Shown piece after piece: positions 34,487 to 46,500 of a DNA stretch of 64,000 nucleotides (position 1 is the first letter of the stretch; each line of letters starts with the position of its first letter). The notes beneath the pieces are model-generated. The model ran no database searches and was not told where the DNA came from. It saw only the letters and a list, made by a program, of their open reading frames with translations. Source of the stretch: Casuarina equisetifolia (Eukaryota; Streptophyta; Magnoliopsida; Fagales; Casuarinaceae); the NCBI GenBank assembly GCA_028551475.1, contig CM052357.1, positions 3,891,931 to 3,955,930 of the forward strand, given 5' to 3'. Both the position numbers and the translations under genes were made by a program.

Positions 34487-34942
34487 ATGGGTAGCCAGCC
34501 AATAGCGAACCAGAGAGACGACGCGGAGATCTACCATGGCGAGTCTCTGTGCAAACAGAAATCGCAGGAGCTACTGGCCGAGATGTCTCTGCCCAAGGGG
34601 CTCCTCCCCTTAGAGGACATAGAGGAGGTGGGTTTCAACCGCACCACAGGGTTCGTCTGGGTGAAGCAGAAGCGGAAGAAGGAGCACCGCTTCCGGGCGA
34701 TCGGTCGGATGGTGTCGTACGACACGGAGGTGACGGCCTTCGTCGAGGAGCGCCGCATGAGGAGACTCACCGGAGTGAAGAGCAAGGAGCTTCTAATCTG
34801 GGTCACCATCTCTGACATCTCCATCCAGGATCCTGCGGCGGGGAAGATCACCTTCGCCAACCCCTCCGGGATCTCCAGGACCTTCCCCGTCTCCGCCTTC
34901 GAGCTCGAGGAGGAGACCGGCGCTGGGAAAAGCCAAAACTGA
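34487..34942 (+). CDS. DUF538 family protein
   Basis: Single-exon gene of 151 aa with a clear ATG after a pyrimidine-rich leader. It shows the DUF538 pattern: an N-terminal helix (KSQELLAEMSLPKGLLPLED), then IEEVGFNRTTGFVWVKQK, a basic run, a beta-rich core (AIGRMVSYDTEVTAFVEERR, LTGVKSKELLIWVTISDISI) and the end GKITFANPSGISRTFPVSAF. There is no signal peptide, which fits the intracellular branch of this plant family. Members are linked to stress, trichome traits or chlorophyll binding in various reports; the role here is unknown. Its coding sequence is distinctly GC-rich compared with its neighbours. In Arabidopsis, as remembered, DUF538 genes lie next to both TOD1 and nMAT1, as here. Confidence 0.92.
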   Translation: MGSQPIANQRDDAEIYHGESLCKQKSQELLAEMSLPKGLLPLEDIEEVGFNRTTGFVWVKQKRKKEHRFRAIGRMVSYDTEVTAFVEERRMRRLTGVKSKELLIWVTISDISIQDPAAGKITFANPSGISRTFPVSAFELEEETGAGKSQN

Positions 34943-36632
34943 GGGCCTGTTCTTCTGGGTTCCATGGTTCCTGGGTGATTGAGTATCGAATCATCTGGTT
35001 TCAAGAATTTAGTCTTCTGTTTATGTCAGGTTTTTGAGACAATGATTCTGCTTGTTCATGATTCCCAACCAAACCCAGTTCTTCAAATTGGTTAAAAAAA
35101 AGACAATTAAAAAGTTATGTGAAAGACATTAACCTCTTTTAAAATAAATTCTCGAAACTTCTGAAACACGTTATAAGAGTTCTAAGTTTGATTGTAAGCC
35201 ATAATTGGAAATCTTATACGTTATGCTTAAGGATTTCCTTTTCTCCAAGGAAGCTTTGATAAGTCTTTGAATGACTCTTCCTTGTTGGCTAATCTCGCGG
35301 CGTATCTCCTGTTTTTCTTTTTATATAGTTTCCTAAACATTCTCCCCATGTTCTGGTCTAGAGCTTTGAAAATCAAACAGATCCAGTAGTTGGGAAAGTC
35401 AAATCAAAACTATATTGCAGAAAATAATTAAGATATTCTAAGCTCTCCCTATTGGATATATGGGGTCCATCTAATTTTATATAAAAGAAGTGACATGCAC
35501 AATCTTTTATCACGTAGATTGTAAAAATATGATTTACATATGGAGAATCATAAATAAGCCAAAACATTGAGCCTGGCAAAGGAAGGTGGGTATGGTAAAC
35601 ACGTTATCACTTCCTTCTCTATAGGGGAAGGGATGAAGGTTCATCCCACCCAATCACGTAATTTACATGCATATCAAGTTGATATAACTATTCATATATG
35701 CGGTTCTTCTTTTTTTTATTCTTTTTCTTTTTTCTTTTTTTAATTTACAATGAAAACAATAACAATGGACACTTATCTAACGAAGTCCTGCTTAACAATC
35801 CTCTTCGAAATGAAATATTTTTTTCTTTAGCAATCAATTTTGAAAAGAATTTTTTCCTTTTTTTTTTTAAGCTGGTTTAAGTGCGTCAGAAAGATGGTCT
35901 CTTTTGAGGCCGAGGTCATGATGTTAACTGAGAATGGCAGACTGAAGAATATTGCAGATATCAAGGCTCAGAGTTCTTACATTTGGAGCACACGTCCGAT
36001 ATCTACCTTCAAGATCCGGCTTCTGACAAGACCATGCCTTCGAGATACCCAGCTTAAAACAGAAAATGAACTCTCACCAGTTATTATGATTTATATCAGA
36101 AGATCTTTTCTAAGAATGCAGAAGTTCCGGAAAACAGGAAGGGTTCCTCAAAGCTCAATCACTTTATCAACAAAAATCCAGTCACATTTACATCTGTAAT
36201 CTCAAATTCGTGCAAGTGCACTTTGCAGTCTCGACCAAGTCCTTGGCCTGCCTCTCGTTTCAGCTGCCATATTCAGCTTCAAACATATCAATCCCTTCGG
36301 AGGCAATCATTCATGTCTGCCCCATGAGTCGAGCATTCTACATAATCTAATCTCGTAGGCCCAGTTACTGCCACTGATCACTACTCATCAATTCTGTCCT
36401 TGTCCTGCTAGCTCTTACTTGACAATAACTGCAAATTCGTTTACTGAAATGGCATTTAAGTGTCAACCATGTATTGTGTTTGGCCCATCAATTCAGATAA
36501 ACTTCGTGTCTATGTGGCTGAGGTTGACAAGAATGCAAGGAAGACGAGGGATTCCATCCACCAGAGCCAACTTACAGTTCAAGTTTATTTGAAGATTCAA
36601 AATTTCTTCTGTACATCCACAGTCTAATGCAT
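34943..36632. other. Intergenic between DUF538 and nMAT1
   Basis: Contains the 3' UTR of the DUF538 gene and probably that of nMAT1 (which ends at 36633 on minus). About 35880-36560 is less AT-rich than ordinary intergenic DNA here. An open plus frame at 35840-36199 has no recognisable domain. This part may be a long 3' UTR, a spliced 3' UTR of nMAT1 or an antisense non-coding RNA. Confidence 0.4.
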
Positions 36633-38753
36633 TCACAGTGTCTCATCCACCTTTCCTGAGCTATTCTCTGATTTATTTACATCCCTGGGCAAAAGGCTCC
36701 AGACCCCTAGAGTTTTACACTCCCAAACAATCTCCGATATCTGATCTTGAGGCAAACTTAAACCACGTCGCTTTATTGATCTATGGATGTCACAGAAGAA
36801 TTTTGGGTCCTCCAATCTGATATATTCTCGCAACACCTTCTCATGATCCGGGACCCAGTTCCTCGGAAATGGTGTGTAATCACACGATGGAATCAGAGAC
36901 ATGTGAGAAAACTGAACTCCTTGAATAGCATCAACGAGCCCCATCCTGAGAAGATCTGAATATTCAGGAGCTGAATTGTTACTGCTCTCTCTCAGAGGTA
37001 GACTAAGATCCCGCGAAGCTATCTTATACACCTTAGCACGAGACTTTAGTCTATACCTTGCCGCATAAAGTTTAGCCAATGAACTCCTAATCACATAAGC
37101 ACAAAAGCCAACAACTTTCTTGCGATTATCGGCATATCTGTACCAATCGGCCATTGTCTCAAGGAACTTATTCATCTGGGAATTTGTATGAGCTTGACCT
37201 GAATACAACATTTGATTGCAAGGCAGTGGCTCAGGATCCTTATCCCCCTTGACTAACTCAAGCCGCCTGAATTGGCGAATACATTGAGGTAAGCTAGCAG
37301 TAACAGAAAGTAAAGTACCAACACCCTTTTCACTCACAATGTCACCCCCACTGGCCGTGTAACGAAGTGTTGGGTGTATCACCCTGCGACATATTATATG
37401 ATCCAAGAACTGTATTCCCCTGGTAATGTGTTCTATCTCCACCTTCGAATTATCTAATCCTATTCCAAATTTGCTGTAACAAAACTCAATGATCTCCTTC
37501 CTAACTTGCACCGCATCCTCTCTCTGCCCGCGTATACCAATCAAGAAATGCCCCCCATATCGGATGTAATCCATTTTTCTAGTTTTTTCTTTCCCACCAG
37601 ATGGAACAAACTCCGGCCAGGCGGAGTTATGGCACCCATCATTGATAGAATCTCTCCATATCGAATCAAGCTTAGATGGCCTAAAAAACGCAACTATTTT
37701 GTCTTCCATCATGTGATCCAATTCATTAAGACATACATTCGCAAGTAAAGCACTGAGAATTCCACAATGGCCATAGGAGGGTACCTTGGCAGCCTCTTTG
37801 GGAGCGAAACTGAAGAAAGTTCGTAGCCAGTAAGGGTCCGGCTTCGGCTCATTCTCGTTGAGAATCTTCTTCTTCTTAGACGCCTTCTTTTTCGTCTTCC
37901 TCCTGTTCTCTTCTTTATCGTCAGTTTCTAGTCCCGACCGGTCCCGAACCGGTCCTTTAAGCGCCGATTTTATCAAGCCCAACACTTTCCTATCCTTCAC
38001 GGCCTTTTCAACACTGCTTAATACCACATTCACATCCACACTGTCAAAAATCTCACTCAAATCTCCTTTAAGGAACCACAAGTACCCAGCAAAGTTACTC
38101 CGAATCGTCCGAATCACCGTGTGCGCGTTACGACCGGGCCGAAACGCGTGCGATTTCGGGGAGAACCGCGCCTCGAAAACCGGCTCCAACACCATCAACA
38201 AGACCTCCTGAACAACCCGGTCTTGGAAGCACGGCTCGTCGGACTCAAGAATCGCCTGGAGCTTGCGTTTGGAGATCAAGTTAGTAAGGGGCTTCTCATT
38301 GGGGCCCCTAATGTACTGCTGGGTCTTCTTGTTCCACAGGAATTTTCCACGGACGACGGCGTTTCGAAGGGCGAGGAGGTCCGAGAGGACGTTGGAGTGA
38401 ATAGCGCCGCGGGGAGGGAAAGTGCCGGTCGCATGGGCACAGGAGCGCTGGTACGCGAGGACCCAGAGGTCAAACTTCGAGAGGAAGCCAGTAAGGTTGG
38501 GGAAGGTGGTGTCGGGAGGGGACGAGAAGGTCTTAACCCAGAGGGAGGAGCAGATTTGGATTGGGTCCTCCTTGAGGAGGGAGTACGGGTCTTGGATTTG
38601 GAGACTCTGGTGCTGGTGCGGGGGCTCCGGAGGAGGTGGTGGCCCGTGGTGGGTGGTGAGGGAGGACACGGAGCAAGAGGTCGACACATGTTTGAGGAGG
38701 AAGTGGCAGTGGCAATGGCAGTAGAGGTGTTTGATGGTTCTCCTCAGTGACAT
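36633..38753 (-). CDS. nMAT1: Nuclear intron maturase 1, mitochondrial (nMAT1)
   Basis: Intronless, 706 aa, close to the length remembered for Arabidopsis nMAT1 (711). It descends from a group II intron-encoded maturase and in Arabidopsis helps splice mitochondrial nad introns. Residues 1-45 are rich in Ser, His and Pro with no acidic residues before about 43, as in a mitochondrial presequence. The reverse transcriptase-like region spans about 85-480: HAFRPGRNAHTVIRTIRSN at 202-220, FLKGDLSEIFDSVD at 227-240 (motif A), and IRYGGHFLIGIRG at 397-409, where the polymerase motif YADD is replaced by YGGH. A Lys-rich insertion lies at about 279-298. The maturase X domain covers about 530-620 (WYRYADNRKKVVGFCAYVIR, KLYAARYRLKSRAKVYK). 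There is no HNH endonuclease domain, as expected for the nMAT1/nMAT2 type. The adjacent MNS3 and DUF538 genes support nMAT1 rather than nMAT2. Confidence 0.93.
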   Translation of the reverse strand: MSLRRTIKHLYCHCHCHFLLKHVSTSCSVSSLTTHHGPPPPPEPPHQHQSLQIQDPYSLLKEDPIQICSSLWVKTFSSPPDTTFPNLTGFLSKFDLWVLAYQRSCAHATGTFPPRGAIHSNVLSDLLALRNAVVRGKFLWNKKTQQYIRGPNEKPLTNLISKRKLQAILESDEPCFQDRVVQEVLLMVLEPVFEARFSPKSHAFRPGRNAHTVIRTIRSNFAGYLWFLKGDLSEIFDSVDVNVVLSSVEKAVKDRKVLGLIKSALKGPVRDRSGLETDDKEENRRKTKKKASKKKKILNENEPKPDPYWLRTFFSFAPKEAAKVPSYGHCGILSALLANVCLNELDHMMEDKIVAFFRPSKLDSIWRDSINDGCHNSAWPEFVPSGGKEKTRKMDYIRYGGHFLIGIRGQREDAVQVRKEIIEFCYSKFGIGLDNSKVEIEHITRGIQFLDHIICRRVIHPTLRYTASGGDIVSEKGVGTLLSVTASLPQCIRQFRRLELVKGDKDPEPLPCNQMLYSGQAHTNSQMNKFLETMADWYRYADNRKKVVGFCAYVIRSSLAKLYAARYRLKSRAKVYKIASRDLSLPLRESSNNSAPEYSDLLRMGLVDAIQGVQFSHMSLIPSCDYTPFPRNWVPDHEKVLREYIRLEDPKFFCDIHRSIKRRGLSLPQDQISEIVWECKTLGVWSLLPRDVNKSENSSGKVDETL

Positions 38754-41438
38754 ATCTGCTTTGAGGCCGAAGCTGGTAGAGCTTGGTCGACCCCGCTCGT
38801 GGTGCGATCGCCCGCGTTTTATTCTTCAGTCTCTGAAAAGAGAAGGTATAACCTTGTACGTTATTTTTGTTGGTTTAACTTCTTGAGAAATTGACGAGAA
38901 TATTGATTAATAAATATCAAGAACTTGAGTGTTAATATAATCTATTGAAAGCTGAGGTTTAAATAATTCAATATAGAAGTAACAATAAATGGTGGCTGAA
39001 AATAAGCTCATATGAATGATTATAAACTATATTAAGATTCAAATCCTATCAGAATTTTAGAAGATAATCATTATAATATGGTTTTTGTATATCCATGACA
39101 AATTAAAAAGAAAAAGATTGGATGATCATTTGATTGGGATAAATCAACCCTTAAATTGAACATTTGTGGTTAGTGGACATTTTTTTAAAAATATATATTA
39201 ACATACACACTTCATATCGAACTTAAAATTAAAAAATATTAAATAATATCTACTCTCAACTAAGTTAAATACTTATCAACATAGTTAATAAATGAGATTG
39301 CATCACAATTGATCTAAACAAACTATGTTAAATATGACTATTGATATGATTCGATTGGATTACTTAACCCAACTACTTTTTTGTTGTATTTTTTTTTCCT
39401 CTTCTTATTCAAGGGACATTAGCGTGTCTTTGTAGTCACTTGTTTTTCACAAAAATGCAAAATGAAGGTTCTGAATCCAAACCCTTTCATTTATCAAGTT
39501 CAAAAGTAGAATCTTGAAAATCTATAACTGAAATTCAAGCAACACGATGGGATGAAAAAAGCCAAAAGCAACTCATTCGACCAGAATTTCCTCAATGGTG
39601 ACTAATTCTTGCATGGTCCAGATGCCATGCACTGATCGATTTCTTCGGTGGAGAGTTCCCATGAAAACTACTGAAAACTAAGCAGCAGCCCGACAACATG
39701 TCATATTAAAATTATTTACTTTTATTCCAAGACCATGTTAATATAATGGGTAGAATATGTTAAAGATGGAAATGGGTCTTATACTGTTTAGATTTTGTCT
39801 TAGTACTTTTCTTTTAAAAAAAAAAAACAAATGGCTTTACTTCTTATACGCCTATTTTAAAGAGGAAATATGCATGATACCAATAAGTTTTGTTCTTCCA
39901 TTAAAATCCCTAAGTTTTGTTTTTCCAAACCGAGCCAATTTATTTTTTAAGCCTAGTCACTCACTATTGAAAGAAGAAACCAATAAACAGAGTTTCTACT
40001 TGTTTCTACTTATCTTTTTTGGCTTTTCTCTTCAGTTTCTAACCTTCCTTTCCGCATTCTACATCGCCATCATTCTAAATTCCACATGAAAAGAGTTAAA
40101 TCCTACAATATACTTGTTAGGCATTAAAATTATAAGATCAAAAGATGGTCTACTGAAATCTGAATCATGATCATCTAAAGTTAAATCAACATCATAACCT
40201 TAACAAAATGACATGTTAACAACCATGGAATGTGACAAACATATCAATGGTTCATGAGGAGACCCACCTCTAGATAATCCATATAGTATATTATCAAAAC
40301 TCAAATTTAAACATATGTATAAATGCGTTTTAGGCCTTTACATTCTCAAAGAGTTACCTCAGTAAAAAGTCTTTACCTACAATACTTATAGGTTCAAGTG
40401 TCCACCCTCTCTTTATCAATATGGGACAATATTCACTTTTAACATTATAAAATATATTTTTCATACTTAGGATAAGAGGCATGTAGAAAATGGTATGTAT
40501 TTTTGTCTTAGCATCTTTTTTAAAAGCAAAAAATGCCATTCTTACTTACAAACCAAAGTTGAAAGAAAAAATAAGCTTATTAACCAGAAGATATTATATA
40601 ATAAGGGGTGGGAAGGGTTCATCTAGCAGAGAATGTTAGCATCGTTACGTGAACTTCGGCTTTTTCACATATCTAGTGACAGTCGGTAGGGGGCAGCGTC
40701 AATTCAGGTCACATGGCAAGACGAGAACAATGGGATGGAAACTTTGACATTTTCACTCCCAAAACCATATTAAAACATGCAAAAGAACCTACAAAACTCT
40801 AGTTCACCAACTCAACGGCCTCATTGACTACAAAATGGCCATCATTCTGCGGTCTCGGATCCTATAGATTTGTGCAAACACATTGTAAACCGAGTCATCC
40901 TATTGCATGCATGGAGTGCACGCTACGTAAATGCTTATACCCCGCGAAAGAGCCCTATGAACGATGCAATTTCACATGCTTTCCTCCTGTTCCCTTGGCC
41001 GGAGCTTCATTCGAAGGAGCAAGGAAAAACATACTAAGATGTCCAAGAAACAGACATCTGAGTCAGATGTCAAAGTTCGCATACCATAAATACAAAATTT
41101 GAATTTAGTAAGGCATAAAGAAAACGTAAATCTTCAAAAGTCAAAAGGGCTTGGACCCATTTCGCCATTGATTCTCCGGCACATACAGGTTCTTGCTTTT
41201 CATTCGGGGAAGATAGTTAATTCCTAATTCAATGCATTGTCAAAGAAGCTATAGTGGATCATGGAATCATGCGCTGAAGAAGAACAGATTGAAAAGAAAG
41301 AGTAGGATTTCGAGAACTCAGTGTTTTGCCTTCTGATTTCCATCTATTAACATATAAAACTCTGCCAAGAACCCAAGAAAGATGTAAAGAAATAGCAAAC
41401 AGAATATAAACCACGAGACGAACCCATCTTCGTCTTCT
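38754..41438. other. Intergenic, AT-rich
   Basis: About 38754-38840 is probably the 5' leader and promoter of nMAT1. The rest has scattered dispersed-repeat pieces (about 39120-39360 and 40100-40350 resemble the AT-rich family) and short open frames without domains (39757-40089, 40824-41102). No gene is supported. The last part, about 41150-41438, is likely the 3' UTR of the small secreted peptide gene. Confidence 0.5.
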
Positions 41439-41792
41439 CTACGGTTCTGCGGTGGGAAGGCCGCAGAAGGGGACCCTGTTTGTGTAATCGTTGTGGCAAG
41501 GAGACGAGCCCGAGGGAGGAACAAAACCCTTCGGCAGCATGACTTCGAAAGGCCGATTCTTGACCCTCTTTCTCCTCATTTTCTTCCTCGTCCTCTTGTT
41601 CTTGCTCGGGTCCTCTCTGTTCAAGAAGAACGTATTCCTGTTCCTGTTCCGCAACGCTCGGAACCGCGCCGGCAGGTCCCCGGAGGCTCCGGGTGGCAAT
41701 TCATGCGGCGAGGAAGGAGAAGGAAAACTGGCGAGGAGGAGGAAGAGGAAGAGGAAGGCGCAGAAGTACTTCAAGCTTTTACTGAAACCCAT
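41439..41792 (-). CDS. Small secreted peptide precursor, IDA-like with two cysteines
   Basis: Single exon, 117 aa from ATG 41792; an in-frame ATG at 41834 would add 14 residues, but the inner start gives a cleaner signal peptide (KYFCAFLFLFLLLASFPSPS). A variable middle rich in Arg and Lys (KNKRTRKKMRRKRVKNR) is followed by a compact C-terminal motif at residues 86-101: LPKGFVPPSGSSPCHN. IDA and IDL peptides have a core of the form PIPPSxPSKRHN, recognised by HAE/HSL receptor kinases. Here PPSG, Ser and the final HN match, but the K/R pair before HN is replaced by Pro-Cys (Cys99), and a second Cys occurs at 110. The precursor layout (signal, basic spacer, C-terminal motif) fits a peptide hormone. 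The family call is an inference. A plus-strand open frame over the same bases is a shadow. Confidence 0.68.
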   Translation of the reverse strand: MGFSKSLKYFCAFLFLFLLLASFPSPSSPHELPPGASGDLPARFRALRNRNRNTFFLNREDPSKNKRTRKKMRRKRVKNRPFEVMLPKGFVPPSGSSPCHNDYTNRVPFCGLPTAEP

Positions 41793-41834
41793 GACAGTTG
41801 AGAGATTTGGTTTCGGAAGTCTGTAAGCTTCCAT

Positions 41835-43558
41835 TGACTAATATATAAGGTGTGGAATTTGTGGAGGGGTTTGGTATTTTAAATCAAAAACGAACATCGA
41901 TGATCGCGCTGTGAGACTTGATGTGCAGAATAGGACTGCATAACGTAGGACCGCCTGCAGGGTAGAAGGACAGGAGGAGGAAGGTTCAAGGAGATTTACA
42001 GGATTAAAATGTGCAGTTGCCAAGACAAACAAGGACAGAATTAGAGGCGGGAGAACCTCGTTCCTTGGACATACAACTCAACCTTTCGGCTCACAAGGGT
42101 GGGGTTTGAAGGCGAAGGAACCTTCAGGCTTGGCTTTAAGCATTTTGTGGAGCTCAAGGAAGGTAAAATCTTCTCTTTATTTTTTGAGTGTTAGCTTTAC
42201 CACTACGCGGAAAAGTGTTACAAAGTTGATGTTTGATTTGGTCTATCCTTTATTGACCAAAAAAAAAAAGGGGGTGAATCCCCTTTTCATAAGTTGATTT
42301 ATGATTTCATTAAGAGCTTAGTGGAGTTACTAATCGCATAAAACCTCTTTTGATATTGGAGATCATAACTCTTACACTAGATATGAAGAATCTTGTGATA
42401 TAATTTAAGTGAATGATAGATCCTCTAACCCTTATGCCAGTTTTTATATTCGACCTTTTTCAAGTTATGTCATACTCTTACCTATCATCAGCATGGCATC
42501 ACCCATTACGAAATAAGAGATGTTGGAAATCAAGAATCCCACACGTGAAAGGAGAAATCCTACTTTGAGCCTTCTAACATCTATCTAGGAAGTCTTAGGT
42601 TCGACCTCTGTATTATTTCCCCTTTGCCTAACTAGAAAATGTATTTGTAGATTGATTTTTCAAAAAACGAATACATCTTACGGTGTAAGGAGCATAATGT
42701 GTAATAAATTGACATCTCATAAAAACCCAATTGACAAGTAAAATGGGCGGCTTATATCATGTTAGAAGCCTACTTCCTACACTAAAATTGACTTATAAGA
42801 TAATATTTGTAATACGAAACACGTATGGTATTTTAATAGCATTGGAACAAAAGTTCAAAAATAATACTCTTTGCTCATAAGTGAAAAAAATCTATGTAAT
42901 ATTCCTATGTCCAAGGCCGAAGAGATGTATTAAAAATGCTATATATTACTTAAACCTTTTTTATATAAAAATAATAATAATAATCATCCTTCTTTTTTAG
43001 GTGATTTTAGAAAAGAAAAAATAAGGTAATAATCATGCAAACTGAGCAATCTGGATGCGTTAAAAGACGCATTCAGCCACCGAATGGAGTCTAATTGCGA
43101 TCGATCTTCTAATCCAATGCTTGTATAATAATTTCCACAAAGCGTTGCTTGACAAATTGGCCATCGGAAGAGAATACAAATCCGAAGAGCAAGAAGTTCC
43201 GATTCGTGGAAGCAGCAAAACCAACGGCTGGGACGGGCAGGTGCAGCCAGCGCAATTGACTTGGCATCGAAGACAAAAGTCCGCCTGAGAGGCCCCAACG
43301 CTACCGAATCTTGCCACCTGACCAAACAGCGAGAGTTGCGTGCTCTAAGCGGTTTTTACGGGAATCAGACTCCGCACTTAAAGTTTCCGTGATTTTCTCC
43401 GGGGAATTCTTCACCGGATTTCGGTCAAACCGATCCGGAATTGTGAGACGATCACTGCTTCGCTTGCTTGCTGGATCTTTTTCTGTGTGCATCTGACCTC
43501 CGAGGTAGAGTGGAGAGGAAAAGATCGCTTAACCCTAGCCGGGGATCTCGATCCAGCT
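41835..43558. other. Intergenic between the peptide gene and MNS3
   Basis: The first ~200 bases hold the promoter and 5' UTR of the minus-strand peptide gene. About 42500-42800 has retroelement-like phrases (gagatgttggaaatcaagaa, cttaggttcgacctctg). The last ~350 bases are GC-richer and likely contain the MNS3 promoter and 5' UTR. Open frames on both strands at 42984-43500 show no known domain. Confidence 0.5.
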
Positions 43559-46500
43559 ATGTCGTCGAAGCCTCTGCCTTACTCTGTGAAAGATGTTAAC
43601 TACGACAATGCCAAGTTCCGCCACCGATCCTTCTTCAAGGTTTTTAAGATCTCGGTTTCTTTTCACGGTTCTTTTGTTCGCCTTGGTTTATGATGGTTAC
43701 GTTGACTATGTTCTGCTATTAGCTTGAAGTGAGACATTCTGGTGAGGTCGTCGATGAACTTCTATTTGCTGATGGCGTTGTATTGAATTTTGTATATACG
43801 TTTAAGAACTCGATGCACATTGCCCTTTCGGGTAATTGCGCAGTGAAATTTCTGTGGAATTGAAGTATTGCATTTGGAGATTGATAACAATTCAATTGTT
43901 CTGATTATTTGACGCATTGGAATATGCATATTAGATTTGAAGAAGCATATTAGATTGGCTTAAACCACAAACACAATTCCCATATAGTTTTTCTGCATGT
44001 TGAGGTGTTATGCACATGAGCTCTAGCTCAAGTGGCACCTTCTGGCTTTAGGAATATTGGAAGGGTAAATTTTAGGATCGAAGACCCTTTATACTTACTT
44101 GTAAGTTATTAAGAAAATTCACTAATTACCTTTAATTATCAATAGCTTGTCCCAAGCGATTTTACATAGCAGATTCTTTCCTTTGAAAATCACTCTCACT
44201 TATTATGTTTTGTTCTTCAGGTTATTACTCAGACCTTGTTCACCAGTAAAGTAAAGCACGGTTGTCAAAGTTGTGGTACGGGGAAGTTTTTAGTAATACT
44301 ATTGATGTTTGGTTTAGCATATCTTATGCTTACACATAAAAGTCCTGGCCCTTCTGTAACTGATAGAATAGGTGGTAAGAATAATGAAGAGAAAGTCGTT
44401 GCATATGGTGGCAGCAGATTGGGAAAGTTTTTGAGAAGACCACCAAGGCTTCCTCCTCGATTACCACCAGATGAGAAAGGTATTAGGAGTAGCTTTGGTC
44501 ATAAAGCTCAGAAGCTAAATCCTAGTTCAAAATGGATAGCTAGGCAACAAAGTGTTAAGGAGGCTTTTATCCATGCGTGGTCTGGCTATAAAAGATATGC
44601 CATGGGTAGTGATGAGCTTATGCCATTGAGCAAGCACGGAGTTGATGGATTAGGAGGCCTTGGTGCTACTGTTGTGGATGCTCTTGACACTGCCATGATA
44701 ATAGGTGCTGATGAAGTGGTCTCTGAAGCAGGGTCATGGGTTGAGAAGCACCTTTTGGATAGGATTACTAAGAAAGGCCAAGTCAATTTGTTTGAAACTA
44801 CAATTCGTGTTTTGGGTGGTCTCTTAAGTGCATATCATTTAAGCATTGAAGAAGGAGGGAGCAACTTGAACAGTACAGGGCCTAAACCTACCGTTTATCT
44901 AGAAATTGCTAGAAACTTGGCTGATCGTCTCCTATCTGCTTTTACTTCCAGTCCCACTCCTATTCCCTTTAGTGATGTTATTCTGCATGAATCCTCAGCA
45001 CATCCAGCTCCTGATGGATTAAGTAGTACTTCAGAAGTTTCCACTTTGCAGCTCGAGTTCAATTATCTCAGCAGTATTTCTGGTGATGCAAAATATGGTA
45101 CAGAAGCCATGAAAGTCATGGAACATATGAAGAATCTTCCAAAGGTGGAAGGACTGGTTCCCATCTACATTAGGTATTGCTTTCATATTTCAGACAAGTT
45201 TTTTTCTTCTCTTTTGTTGTGGGGATTTTTGTTTGCATTTGCAGTCCCTTGATTGAATTTACTTCACTAGAAACTATGGGAATTTTTTAAATTACAGTAT
45301 GTTGGCACATTTGTATGTGTTGTAATTGGAAAATAAAGATCTTGCCTTTTTATAGAAGAAATGGTTCTAGTGAGTTTATTAGAGCCATTTCTTATAAATT
45401 CAAATAGACTCCCAATCTAATTCCGAAGTCCATTTCTACTCTTGTTTTCCTTCTCCTTTAATGCTTATTTTACATATTTGCTATTGGTTGCATACAGCCC
45501 TCACTCTGGTGAATTTAGCGGAGAAAATATAAGACTAGGATCTCGTGGTGATAGTTACTATGAGTACCTACTCAAAGTGTGGCTTCAGCTGGGAACAAGC
45601 CGATATAGTAATTCAAGTTACTTACATGCTATGTATGAGGAAGCAATGAAGGGTGTTAGGCATCTTCTTGTTCGAAAATCAATCCCCAGTGGATTGGTAT
45701 TTGTTGGCGAATTACCTTACGGATCTAAGGGTAGTTTCAGTCCCAAAATGGATCACCTGGTATGCAATACTTTATCTACTGCTTATTATTCACCCAGCTG
45801 AGATATACCGATTTTTGCTTGTCTTGCTTAGTATATTCTTTGAAACTTAATAATTAGGAAATGACTGGAAAATTGGACATTACAAATGTTGCTCCACATT
45901 GCCTATGTTTGATTACTTTTTTACAAGTTGCGACATGTTGATAGATATAATTTTAATAGGCTAAAATTAAGAAGTGATACAAGATATATAGTCAGCAAAA
46001 ATTGCTGCATCAATTTCTAGAATTTTCTATCATACATTATGAATAAAAGTATGCTTGCAGTTTTGTTCTCTCCTTTTTTTTTCTTCTTTTTCTTGGCACG
46101 TTATTGTCCTATTCATGGTGTGAAATTTATTGTACGTTATTGACATACAAACTTTTGGAACATTTTATTAACTAAGTTGATGTAAGATTTATTTCCAGAG
46201 ATGTGGAAACTATGTTTGTTTCGTGGTGAAAAAGTTTTCCCCTCTCTTTTTACTTTTTTTTTCCCTCTCTTTGATTGCTATTTTTTTTTTTCAGATCTCC
46301 ATAACTTCTTCACGAATTAATTACTGGTCTACCTGTTCCCACCCATCAAAATATTAAAAAAATCTGCCCCTTCCTAATTTTTAAACTCCTACATCGACTT
46401 GCTCTCATATGAAAGCAATCCTCTGTTTTCTTTTTCATGTGAAAACAAGTTTTGTGCACGTAATATATGAGGTACATTGTGGAAAGTGAAGTAACTTGAT

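Noticed and set aside
38121..38750. 209-codon plus-strand open frame over nMAT1
   Set aside because: It is an antisense shadow of the conserved N-terminal half of nMAT1; its Gly/Arg/Val-rich translation has no domain.
41491..41826. 111-codon plus-strand open frame with a hydrophobic stretch
   Set aside because: It lies opposite the peptide precursor. The minus frame has a signal peptide and a recognisable C-terminal motif, the plus frame has neither.
42984..43500. Minus-strand open frames upstream of MNS3
   Set aside because: The frames overlap each other and the probable MNS3 promoter and leader, and show no domain or splice continuity.
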